A stretch of DNA of 5,519 nucleotides from Betaproteobacteria bacterium. GTDB lineage: Bacteria; Pseudomonadota; Gammaproteobacteria; Burkholderiales; SG8-41. Below are positions 1 through 5,519 of the stretch, one piece after another (the first letter of the stretch is position 1; each line of letters opens with the position of its first letter). The stretch is taken from the NCBI GenBank assembly GCA_028292065.1, contig JAQGNC010000179.1, positions 1 to 5,519 on the forward strand. The letters are read 5' to 3'. A program made the position numbers and the translations under genes. Below the pieces are notes generated by a model. That model worked only from the letters and a program-made list of their open reading frames with translations. It did no database searches and was not told the origin of the DNA.

Positions 1-1072
1 CGAGCAGCTCGCGGAGCACAGCAGCTTCCTCGAAGTCGCCTACCTGATCTTGAACGGCGAGCTGCCGAACGCGCCGCAGCTCGAGACCTTCGTCGACACC
101 GTGACGCACCACACGATGGTGCACGAGCAGCTCTCGCGCTTCTACACCGGCTTTCGCCGCGACGCGCACCCTATGGCGGTGCTCTGCGGCGTGATCGGCG
201 CGCTCTCGGCGTTCTATCACGACTCGATCGACATCAACGATCCGCGCAGCCGCGAGATCTCGGCGTTCCGGCTGATCGCCAAGCTCCCGACGATCACCGC
301 GATGACCTACAAGTACAACGTCGGCCAGCCTTTCATGTACCCGAAGAACGAGCTCTCGTACGTCGAGAACTTCCTGTACATGACTTTCGGCACGCCGTGC
401 GAGGAGTGGAAGCCGAACCCGGTGCTGACCCGCGCGATGGAACGCATCCTCATCCTCCACGCCGACCACGAGCAGAACGCGTCGACTTCGACGGTGCGTC
501 TCGCCGGCTCGACCGGCGCGAATCCTTTCGCGTGCATCGCGGCGGGTGTGGCGAGCCTGTGGGGCCCCGCGCACGGCGGTGCGAACGAAGCGGTGCTCAA
601 GATGCTCGAGGAGATCGGCGACGCGAAGAACATCCCCCAATTCATCAAGCGCGTGAAGGACAAGGGCGATCACTCGATGCTGATGGGCTTCGGCCATCGC
701 GTGTACAAGAACTACGATCCGCGCGCGCGCATCATCCAGAAGACTTGCCACGAAGTGCTCGAAGAGCTCGACCTGAAAGACGACCGCCTCTTCAAGCTTG
801 CGATGGCGCTCGAGAAAGTCGCGCTCGAAGACGAATACTTCATCAAGCGCAAGCTCTACCCGAACGTCGATTTCTACTCGGGTATCGTCTACAAGGCGCT
901 CGGCATCCCGGTGCCGCTCTTCACCGCCATTTTCGCGCTGGCGCGCACCGTCGGCTGGATCGCGCAGTGGAGCGAGATGTTCGGCGACCCGGATTCCAAG
1001 CTCAATCGCCCGCGCCAGCTCTTCACCGGCCCGGCGACTCGCGATTTCGTTCCGGTAGACCAACGCAAATAG
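1..1072 (+). CDS. gltA: Citrate synthase, type II (3' part; N-terminus outside window)
   Basis: Condenses oxaloacetate with acetyl-CoA to citrate and CoA, the entry step of the TCA cycle, in the cytoplasm. The first full codon is at base 2; 356 residues are visible before the TAG stop. By alignment from memory to E. coli GltA (427 aa), the first visible residue matches about residue 74, so some 73 residues lie upstream. The catalytic triad is intact: His in GPAHGG (572-574, E. coli His264), His in GFGHRVYK (695-697, His305) and Asp in NVDFYSG (869-871, Asp362). LHADHEQNASTSTVR and the RPRQLFTG tail are family hallmarks. The equivalent of Cys206, near the NADH site of the hexameric Gram-negative enzymes, is kept (GTPCEEW), pointing to the NADH-sensitive class. 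A TTG at 50 is internal and not the start, because homology continues upstream of it. sucA follows after 124 bases on the same strand. No frameshift is seen. Confidence 0.98.
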   Translation, partial: EQLAEHSSFLEVAYLILNGELPNAPQLETFVDTVTHHTMVHEQLSRFYTGFRRDAHPMAVLCGVIGALSAFYHDSIDINDPRSREISAFRLIAKLPTITAMTYKYNVGQPFMYPKNELSYVENFLYMTFGTPCEEWKPNPVLTRAMERILILHADHEQNASTSTVRLAGSTGANPFACIAAGVASLWGPAHGGANEAVLKMLEEIGDAKNIPQFIKRVKDKGDHSMLMGFGHRVYKNYDPRARIIQKTCHEVLEELDLKDDRLFKLAMALEKVALEDEYFIKRKLYPNVDFYSGIVYKALGIPVPLFTAIFALARTVGWIAQWSEMFGDPDSKLNRPRQLFTGPATRDFVPVDQRK

Positions 1073-1081
1073 CCCGCAGAA

Positions 1082-1177
1082 GCGTGAGGCGTAAGGAGCG
1101 AGGAGTGAGGCGGGAACGTCCGGCGGCTCCGAGGGTCTGGATATCGCGCCTCACGCCTGACGCCTCACTCCTCACGC
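1082..1177. repeat. Inverted pair of heptamer arrays (GTGAGGC-like units) between gltA and sucA
   Basis: The left arm (1082-1112) contains four head-to-tail 7-base units, GTGAGGC, GTAAGGA, GCGAGGA and GTGAGGC (1084-1111). The right arm (1147-1177) holds four units in opposite orientation (1148-1175), read on the complementary strand as GTGAGGA, GTGAGGC, GTCAGGC and GTGAGGC. Arm to arm, 25 of 31 positions are complementary, with a 34-base loop at 1113-1146. The element takes up 96 of the 124 intergenic bases. No T-run follows, so it does not look like an intrinsic terminator. The right arm ends 4 bases before the sucA Shine-Dalgarno, so a folded transcript could affect sucA translation or mRNA stability; that role is inference. 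Confidence 0.85.
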
Positions 1178-1181
1178 ATTC

Positions 1182-1186
1182 AGGAG
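1182..1186 (+). promoter_or_regulatory. Ribosome-binding site of sucA
   Basis: AGGAG lies 10 bases before the ATG at 1197 and 13 before the ATG at 1200. The spacing favours the first of the two adjacent ATG codons. The site sits 4 bases outside the 3' arm of the heptamer inverted repeat and so stays single-stranded if that hairpin forms. Confidence 0.75.
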
Positions 1187-1196
1187 CACTGCGAAC

Positions 1197-4082
1197 ATGA
1201 TGAAAGAACTGCTCGGCAATTCCTACCTGTTCGGCTCGAACGCGCCGTTCATCGAAGCGCTGTACGAGACCTATCTGAAAGACCCGCAGGCGGTCGAGCC
1301 GCGCTGGCGCAGCTATTTCGACGAGCTGCAGCGCCTCGACGACGGTCCGGCGGACGTCTCGCACGAGGAAGTGCGGGAGCGCTTCATCGATCTCGCGAAG
1401 ACCAGCCGCAGGCCCCAGGCGCAGGCCGAGCCGACGCAGCTCGGGCAGAAGCAGTTCGGCGTGCTGCAGCTCATCACCGCGTATCGCACGCTCGGCGTGC
1501 GCCAGGCGAACGTCGACCCGCTCGGCCGCGCCGAGAAGCCTTACATCGCCGAGCTCGACCCGGCGAATTACGGGCTCACCGAGGCCGACATGGACACCGC
1601 CTTCAACACCGGGACCCTGGTGTGGAAGCGCGAGGCGACGCTGCGCGAGATCCTCGATTTCCTGAAAGACACCTACTGCGGAACGATCGGCGTCGAGTAC
1701 ATGTACATGACCGACATGCCGCAGAAGCGCTGGGTGCAGGAGCGCCTGGAGTCGATCCGCTCGACGCCCCAGTACGACGCCGAGTTCAAGAAACACATCC
1801 TCGAGCGTCTCACCGCGGCCGAGACGATCGAGAAATACATGCACACCCGCTACGTCGGGCAAAAGCGCTTCTCCGGCGAAGGCGGCGAATCGGTGATCGC
1901 GCAGCTCGACGTGCTGCTCCAGCGCGCGGGCAAGGCCGGCGTGCAGGAGCTCGTCATCGGCATGGCGCATCGCGGGCGGCTCAACGTGCTCGTGAACACG
2001 ATGGGCAAGATGCCCAAGGACCTCTTCGCCGAGTTCGAAGGCAAGCACGACGACCACGACCTGCTCGCCGGCGACGTGAAATACCACATGGGTTTCTCGT
2101 CGAACATCATGACCCCCGGCGGTCCGATGCACGTGACCCTCGCGTTCAACCCGTCGCACCTCGAGATCGTCGACCCGGTGGTCGAAGGCTCGGTGCGCGC
2201 GCGCCAGCACCGCCGCAAGGATCTGACCGGCGACCAGGTGCTGCCGGTGCTGCTGCACGGCGACGCTTCGTTCGCCGGGCAGGGCGTGATCCAGGAAACG
2301 CTCAACCTCGCGCAGACCCGCGGCTACGGCACCGGCGGCACGGTGCACATCGTCGGCAACAACCAGATCGGTTTCACGACTTCGGACCCGCGCGACGCAC
2401 GCTCCACGCTGTACTGCACCGACGTCGCCAAGATGCTCGAAGTGCCGATCTTTCACGTAAACGGCGACGACCCCGAAGCGGTGTGCCTCGTCACCGAGAT
2501 CGCGCTCGACTACCGCGTGCAGTTCCATCGCGACGTGGTCATCGACGTGGTGTGCTATCGCCGCCTCGGTCACAATGAGCAGGACGAGCCGATGGTCACG
2601 CAGCCGCTCATGTACAAAACGATCGCGAAGCTGCCGACCACCCGCCGCCTGTACGCGGAAAAGCTGATCCGCGAAGGCGTCATCGCCGAAGCCGAATCCG
2701 AAGAGCTGATCGCGACTTTCCGCAAGGCGCTCGACGGCGGCTATCACACCAATAAGACGATCCTGCAGAACTACAAGCCGCCTTTCGAGATCGACTGGAG
2801 CCGCTACAAAGGCAGCAAGTGGCAGGACCAGGACGACACCCGCCTGCCGCTCGCCAGGTTGAAAGCGCTGGCCGAGCGCATCACCACGGTGCCGGAGAAT
2901 TTCAAGCTGCACCCGCGCGTACAGAAGATCATCGAAGACCGCCAGCTCATGGCCAAAGGCGAGCTGCCGCTCGACTGGGGAATGGCCGAGCACCTCGCGT
3001 TCGCGACGCTGCTCGAGGAAGGCTATTCGATCCGCGTCTCCGGCCAGGACAGCGGCCGCGGCACGTTCTTCCACCGCCACGCGGTGCTGCACGACCAGAA
3101 CCGCGAGCGCTGGGACCAGGGCACCTACATCCCGCTGCAGCACGTGTCGGAGAAGCAGGGCGATTTCGTCGTCATCGACTCCTTCCTGTCGGAAGAAGCG
3201 GTCGTCGGCTTCGAGTACGGCTACGCCACGTCGAGCCCGAACGAGCTCGTGATCTGGGAAGCCCAGTTCGGCGACTTCGCGAACGGCGCCCAGGTCGTCA
3301 TCGACCAGTTCATCGCCGCCGGCGAAGTCAAGTGGGGCCGCATGTGCGGTCTCGTCATGATGCTGCCGCATGGCTACGAAGGGCAGGGCCCGGAGCACTC
3401 GTCCGGGCGGATCGAGCGTTATCTCCAGCTTTGCGCCGATTACAACATGCAGGTGTGCGTGCCGGCGACCCCGGTTCAGCTCTATTACCTCCTGCGCCGC
3501 CAGATGATCCGGCCGTATCGCAAGCCGCTCATCATCTTTACGCCGAAGAGCCTGCTGCGGCACAAGGAATCGGTCTCGCCGCTCGAGGAGTTCGCGAACG
3601 ACAAGTTCAAGCCGATCAACGAGGACTGGGACGCGAAGGACATCGACCCGGCCAAGGTGAACCGCGTCGTCTTCTGCAGCGGCAAGGTGTATTACGACCT
3701 GCGCGCGGCGCGCAAGGCGCGCGGAATCCAGAACCTGCCGCTGGTGAGGATCGCCCAGCTCTATCCTTTCGCGCACGACGACATGCAGGCGATCATCGAG
3801 CGCTACAGGAACGCGACCGAGATCGTGTGGTGCCAGGAAGAGCCTCGCAACCAGGGCGCATGGCACCGCATCCAGCACTACCTGCTGCGGCACCTCATGC
3901 CCCACCAGAAGCTTTTCTACGCGGGACGCGATTCGTCGGCGTCGCCGGCCGCGGGCTACAAGCAGCTGCACGACGAGCAGCAGAAAGCGCTCGTCGAGCA
4001 GGCGATCACGCTGGCGGGCGGAACCGAGCCTCGCGCAGTCACGCACCAGCCGCGGCCGTTGCTCGCGGGCGAAGACTATTAA
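1197..4082 (+). CDS. sucA: 2-oxoglutarate dehydrogenase E1 component (thiamine diphosphate-dependent)
   Basis: Decarboxylates 2-oxoglutarate on thiamine diphosphate and transfers the succinyl group to the lipoyl arm of SucB; cytoplasmic, part of the 2-oxoglutarate dehydrogenase complex. The protein has 961 residues (E. coli SucA 933). An N-terminal E2-binding segment (about 5-45, NSYLFGSNAPFIEALYETYL) is followed by the E1 ThDP domain (about 210-530), the transketolase-like pyrimidine domain (about 590-790) and the 2-oxoglutarate dehydrogenase C-terminal domain (about 795-940). Visible motifs are MAHRGRLNV with active-site His258, KYHMGFSS with His297, the ThDP/metal motif GDA (355-357) to NN (388-389), GQDSGRGTFFHRHA (616-629), EAQFGDFANGAQ and LPHGYEGQGPEHSS (723-736). 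About 24 residues beyond the conserved core (938-961) form a tail not present in E. coli. The ATG at 1197 is chosen for its Shine-Dalgarno spacing; the ATG at 1200 is possible. The gene lies between gltA and sucB on the same strand and looks intact. Confidence 0.98.
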   Translation: MMKELLGNSYLFGSNAPFIEALYETYLKDPQAVEPRWRSYFDELQRLDDGPADVSHEEVRERFIDLAKTSRRPQAQAEPTQLGQKQFGVLQLITAYRTLGVRQANVDPLGRAEKPYIAELDPANYGLTEADMDTAFNTGTLVWKREATLREILDFLKDTYCGTIGVEYMYMTDMPQKRWVQERLESIRSTPQYDAEFKKHILERLTAAETIEKYMHTRYVGQKRFSGEGGESVIAQLDVLLQRAGKAGVQELVIGMAHRGRLNVLVNTMGKMPKDLFAEFEGKHDDHDLLAGDVKYHMGFSSNIMTPGGPMHVTLAFNPSHLEIVDPVVEGSVRARQHRRKDLTGDQVLPVLLHGDASFAGQGVIQETLNLAQTRGYGTGGTVHIVGNNQIGFTTSDPRDARSTLYCTDVAKMLEVPIFHVNGDDPEAVCLVTEIALDYRVQFHRDVVIDVVCYRRLGHNEQDEPMVTQPLMYKTIAKLPTTRRLYAEKLIREGVIAEAESEELIATFRKALDGGYHTNKTILQNYKPPFEIDWSRYKGSKWQDQDDTRLPLARLKALAERITTVPENFKLHPRVQKIIEDRQLMAKGELPLDWGMAEHLAFATLLEEGYSIRVSGQDSGRGTFFHRHAVLHDQNRERWDQGTYIPLQHVSEKQGDFVVIDSFLSEEAVVGFEYGYATSSPNELVIWEAQFGDFANGAQVVIDQFIAAGEVKWGRMCGLVMMLPHGYEGQGPEHSSGRIERYLQLCADYNMQVCVPATPVQLYYLLRRQMIRPYRKPLIIFTPKSLLRHKESVSPLEEFANDKFKPINEDWDAKDIDPAKVNRVVFCSGKVYYDLRAARKARGIQNLPLVRIAQLYPFAHDDMQAIIERYRNATEIVWCQEEPRNQGAWHRIQHYLLRHLMPHQKLFYAGRDSSASPAAGYKQLHDEQQKALVEQAITLAGGTEPRAVTHQPRPLLAGEDY

Positions 4083-4093
4083 CGTTCAGGGCG

Positions 4094-4135
4094 ACCCTCA
4101 CCCCCGGTCCCTCTCCCTGTGAGGGCGAGGGGAGG
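4094..4135. repeat. GC-rich palindromic interspersed repeat (REP-like) between sucA and sucB
   Basis: This C-rich then G-rich element can pair CCCTCTCCC (4109-4117) with GGGCGAGGG (4123-4131), giving 8 of 9 pairs around a 5-base loop. A competing perfect 7-bp pairing joins CCCTCAC (4095-4101) to GTGAGGG (4119-4125). In one frame it reads LTPGPSP, a peptide I recall as a frequent spurious translation of a repeat scattered through many bacterial genomes; this comes from memory, not a search. No T-run follows, so an intrinsic terminator is unlikely. It is unlike the arrays in the other two gaps. Confidence 0.7.
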
Positions 4136-4150
4136 TTCGAGGACGCTGCG

Positions 4151-4162
4151 CGATGCGCATCG
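4151..4162. repeat. 12-bp perfect palindrome upstream of sucB
   Basis: CGATGCGCATCG is its own reverse complement. It lies 8 bases before the sucB Shine-Dalgarno and 15 bases after the REP-like element. It could be a protein-binding site or a minor hairpin (4-bp stem, GCGC loop). A 12-bp palindrome is expected about once by chance in a window of this size, so function is unproven. Confidence 0.5.
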
Positions 4163-4185
4163 GTCAATATAAGGATGGTCAGTGA
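4153..4185 (+). other. Possible 10-codon leader ORF overlapping the sucB start
   Basis: ATG at 4153 opens a 10-codon frame (MRIGQYKDGQ) ending in TGA at 4183-4185, which overlaps the sucB ATG at 4185 as TGATG, a typical translational-coupling arrangement. GAGGA at 4139-4143 lies 9 bases before its ATG and could serve as a Shine-Dalgarno. The peptide resembles nothing I recognise. Such a short frame can easily arise by chance, and sucB has its own good ribosome-binding site. Confidence 0.2.
4171..4175 (+). promoter_or_regulatory. Ribosome-binding site of sucB
   Basis: AAGGA lies 9 bases before the ATG at 4185 and 6 before an in-frame GTG at 4182. With the ATG the protein begins MLVEVKVPQLSESV, as E2 proteins usually do. 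The surrounding bases (CAATATAAGGA) are AT-rich compared with the genes, which would keep the site unstructured. Confidence 0.8.
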
Positions 4186-5444
4186 TGTTAGTGGAAGTGA
4201 AAGTGCCGCAGTTATCGGAGTCCGTCGCCGAAGCGACCCTGCTGAGCTGGCACAAGCAGCCGGGTGAATACGTCAATCGCGACGAAAACCTGGTCGACAT
4301 CGAGACCGACAAGGTCGTGCTCGAAACCCCGGCGCCCCAGGCGGGCGTGCTGGTCAAGGTCGTCAAGGGTGACGGCGGGTCGGTCACGAGCAACGAAGTC
4401 ATCGCGACCATAGACACCGAAGCGGCGAAGCCTGCAGAGGCCGGCAAAGCGGCCGCGGCGCCTGCGGCCAAAGCAGCCGCTCCTGCAGCCGCCGAAGCGA
4501 AATCCGCCGCCAAGAAAGACGCGACGCCTGCGATGCCGGCAGCGCAAAAACATGCAGCCGAGAAGCAGGTCGATACCGCCAGCATCGCCGGCACCGGGCG
4601 CGGCGGGCGCGTCACCAAGGGCGACGTGCTGCAGGCGGCCGAGGGCGGCCAGCAGCAGCCGGCGGCTCGCTCACCTGCCGCCCCTTCCGCACCCCAGCAG
4701 CAGCGTGCACCGGCGCCTTCGGTGGACCTGGGCTCGCTGGGAGATCGTCCCGAGCAGCGCGTCCCGATGTCGCGCCTGCGTGCGCGTATCGCCGAGCGCC
4801 TCGTGCAGTCGCAATCGACCGCCGCGATACTCACGACCTTCAACGAAGTGAACATGCAGCCGGTCATGGAAATGCGCAACCGCTACAAGGAGCGCTTCGA
4901 GAAAGAGCATGGCGTGAAGCTCGGGTTCATGTCGTTCTTCGTGAAAGCGGCGGTCTACGCGCTCAAGAAATACCCGGTGGTCAATGCCTCGATCGACGGC
5001 AACGACATCGTCTATCACGGCTATTACGACATCGGGGTCGCCGTCGGCAGCCCGCGCGGGCTCGTCGTTCCGGTGATCCGTAATGCCGACCAGATGTCGC
5101 TCGCCGACATCGAGAAACAGATCGCCGACTTCGGCAAGCGCGCGCAGGACGGCAAGCTCACCCTCGAAGAGCTCACCGGCGGCACGTTCTCGATCTCCAA
5201 CGGCGGGGTGTTCGGCTCGATGCTTTCCACGCCGATCATCAACCCCCCGCAAAGCGCGATCCTCGGCGTCCACGCGACCAAGGAGCGCCCGGTCGTCGAG
5301 AACGGCCAGATCGTCATCCGCCCGATGAACTACCTCGCGATGTCCTACGACCACCGCATCGTCGACGGCCGCGAAGCGGTGCTGTCGCTCGTCGCGATGA
5401 AGGACGCGCTGGAAGACCCGGCGCGGATGCTTCTGGAAATTTAA
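4185..5444 (+). CDS. sucB: Dihydrolipoyllysine-residue succinyltransferase (E2 of 2-oxoglutarate dehydrogenase)
   Basis: Core of the 2-oxoglutarate dehydrogenase complex: its lipoyl arm takes the succinyl group from SucA and passes it to CoA, giving succinyl-CoA; E3 then reoxidises the arm. The protein has 419 residues (E. coli SucB 405). The lipoyl domain is 1-76, with the lipoylated Lys43 in ETDKVVLE. A flexible linker (about 79-120) has Ala at 23 of 42 positions. The peripheral subunit-binding domain is about 116-152 (GTGRGGRVTKGDVL), followed by a second Gln/Pro/Ala-rich linker (about 153-188). The catalytic domain (about 189-419) has SISNGGVFGSMLSTP and the active-site motif DHRIVDG (389-395) with His390 and Asp394. 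Succinyl rather than acetyl specificity follows from the sucA context and the single lipoyl domain. Start: the ATG at 4185 gives the usual N-terminus and Shine-Dalgarno spacing; GTG at 4182 would add one residue. It follows sucA after 102 bases; lpd is expected downstream but is outside the window. Confidence 0.98.
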   Translation: MLVEVKVPQLSESVAEATLLSWHKQPGEYVNRDENLVDIETDKVVLETPAPQAGVLVKVVKGDGGSVTSNEVIATIDTEAAKPAEAGKAAAAPAAKAAAPAAAEAKSAAKKDATPAMPAAQKHAAEKQVDTASIAGTGRGGRVTKGDVLQAAEGGQQQPAARSPAAPSAPQQQRAPAPSVDLGSLGDRPEQRVPMSRLRARIAERLVQSQSTAAILTTFNEVNMQPVMEMRNRYKERFEKEHGVKLGFMSFFVKAAVYALKKYPVVNASIDGNDIVYHGYYDIGVAVGSPRGLVVPVIRNADQMSLADIEKQIADFGKRAQDGKLTLEELTGGTFSISNGGVFGSMLSTPIINPPQSAILGVHATKERPVVENGQIVIRPMNYLAMSYDHRIVDGREAVLSLVAMKDALEDPARMLLEI

Positions 5445-5448
5445 AAAC

Positions 5449-5516
5449 GTGAACGGGTGAACGCGTGAACGAGTGAACGGGTAAAACCGCCTTCACGCTT
5501 TCGCACCCGTTCACCT
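5449..5516. repeat. Inverted pair of octamer arrays (GTGAACGN units) downstream of sucB
   Basis: Four head-to-tail 8-base units, GTGAACG plus a variable base (G, C, A, G), fill 5449-5480, with a decayed fifth unit GTAAAACC to 5488. An opposite-strand array follows: read on the complementary strand from 5514 to 5491 it gives GTGAACGG, GTGCGAAA and GCGTGAAG. GTGAACGGGTG (5449-5459) is perfectly complementary to 5504-5514, and GCGTGAA (5463-5469) to 5492-5498, so a two-part stem can form with a small internal loop. The array starts 4 bases after the sucB stop and may continue past the window. There is no T-run, so intrinsic termination is not supported. Confidence 0.85.
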
Positions 5517-5519
5517 GTT

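Noticed and set aside
50..52. TTG as the start of a shortened citrate synthase.
   Set aside because: The frame stays open to the window edge and the preceding residues (EHSSFLEVAYLI) match the citrate synthase family, so the gene is cut by the window and not truncated.
1082..1177. The gltA-sucA inverted repeat as a rho-independent terminator.
   Set aside because: No T-run follows the right arm; the next bases are ATTCAGGAGC, leading straight into the sucA ribosome-binding site. The loop is long and the arms are made of tandem units.
1023..4046. A 1007-codon open frame on the - strand, opposite nearly all of sucA.
   Set aside because: Its triplets coincide exactly with sucA codons, so it stays open simply because sucA codons 1-950 include no TTA, CTA or TCA, which are rare in GC-rich genomes. 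Its translation is a low-complexity Arg/Val/Leu/His/Ala-rich protein with no recognisable domain, and sucA is beyond doubt.
4168..4173. TATAAG as the -10 box of an internal sucB promoter.
   Set aside because: No acceptable -35 lies about 17 bases upstream, and the site overlaps the Shine-Dalgarno and is too near the start codon for a normal 5' end.
2819..4267. A 482-codon + strand frame overlapping the 3' half of sucA and the start of sucB.
   Set aside because: Out-of-frame shadow of sucA with Arg/Ala/Pro-rich translation. It runs through the intergenic repeat, giving the LTPGPSP peptide, and has no family features.
4671..5354. Long - strand open frames opposite sucB (4671-5354 and 4212-4553).
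   Set aside because: Same cause: triplets are in register with sucB codons, and the larger frame ends exactly where sucB uses a TCA codon (4671-4673). The translations are Arg/Asp/His/Val- or Arg/Gly-rich without domains.
5449..5516. The octamer arrays as a CRISPR array or phage attachment site.
   Set aside because: Units are only 8 bases with no spacers between them, and no integrase, tRNA end or cas gene is present.

Overview
The window is a GC-rich stretch of bacterial chromosome holding part of a TCA-cycle operon, with all genes on the + strand: the 3' part of gltA (citrate synthase), complete sucA (2-oxoglutarate dehydrogenase E1) and complete sucB (dihydrolipoyl succinyltransferase E2). 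The order gltA-sucA-sucB, the type II (Gram-negative) citrate synthase, the SucA start MMKELLGNSYLFG and the SucB E3-binding segment reading MPAAQKHAAEKQVD together suggest a betaproteobacterium. In that group sdh genes usually lie upstream and lpd downstream. The placement rests on family resemblance from memory; no search was run.

Layout: 1-1072 is gltA, lacking about 73 N-terminal residues. 1073-1196 is a gap almost filled by an inverted pair of heptamer arrays (GTGAGGC-like units). 1197-4082 is sucA. 4083-4184 is a gap with a GC-rich palindromic interspersed repeat, a 12-bp perfect palindrome and the sucB ribosome-binding site. 4185-5444 is sucB. 5445-5519 is an inverted pair of octamer arrays (GTGAACGN units) running close to the window edge. 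No RNA gene, CRISPR array, transposase or convincing internal promoter or intrinsic terminator is visible.

The genes work together. GltA condenses oxaloacetate and acetyl-CoA to citrate. SucA and SucB form two of the three components of the 2-oxoglutarate dehydrogenase complex, which makes succinyl-CoA and NADH two steps after citrate isomerisation. The E3 gene (lpd) is expected just beyond the right edge.

The coding content is ordinary housekeeping. The unusual part lies between the genes: every gap carries a different hairpin-capable repeat, and two of them share one design (short GTGA-headed units in tandem, then the same units inverted). I see no undescribed enzyme or defence system here; the repeats are the main lead.
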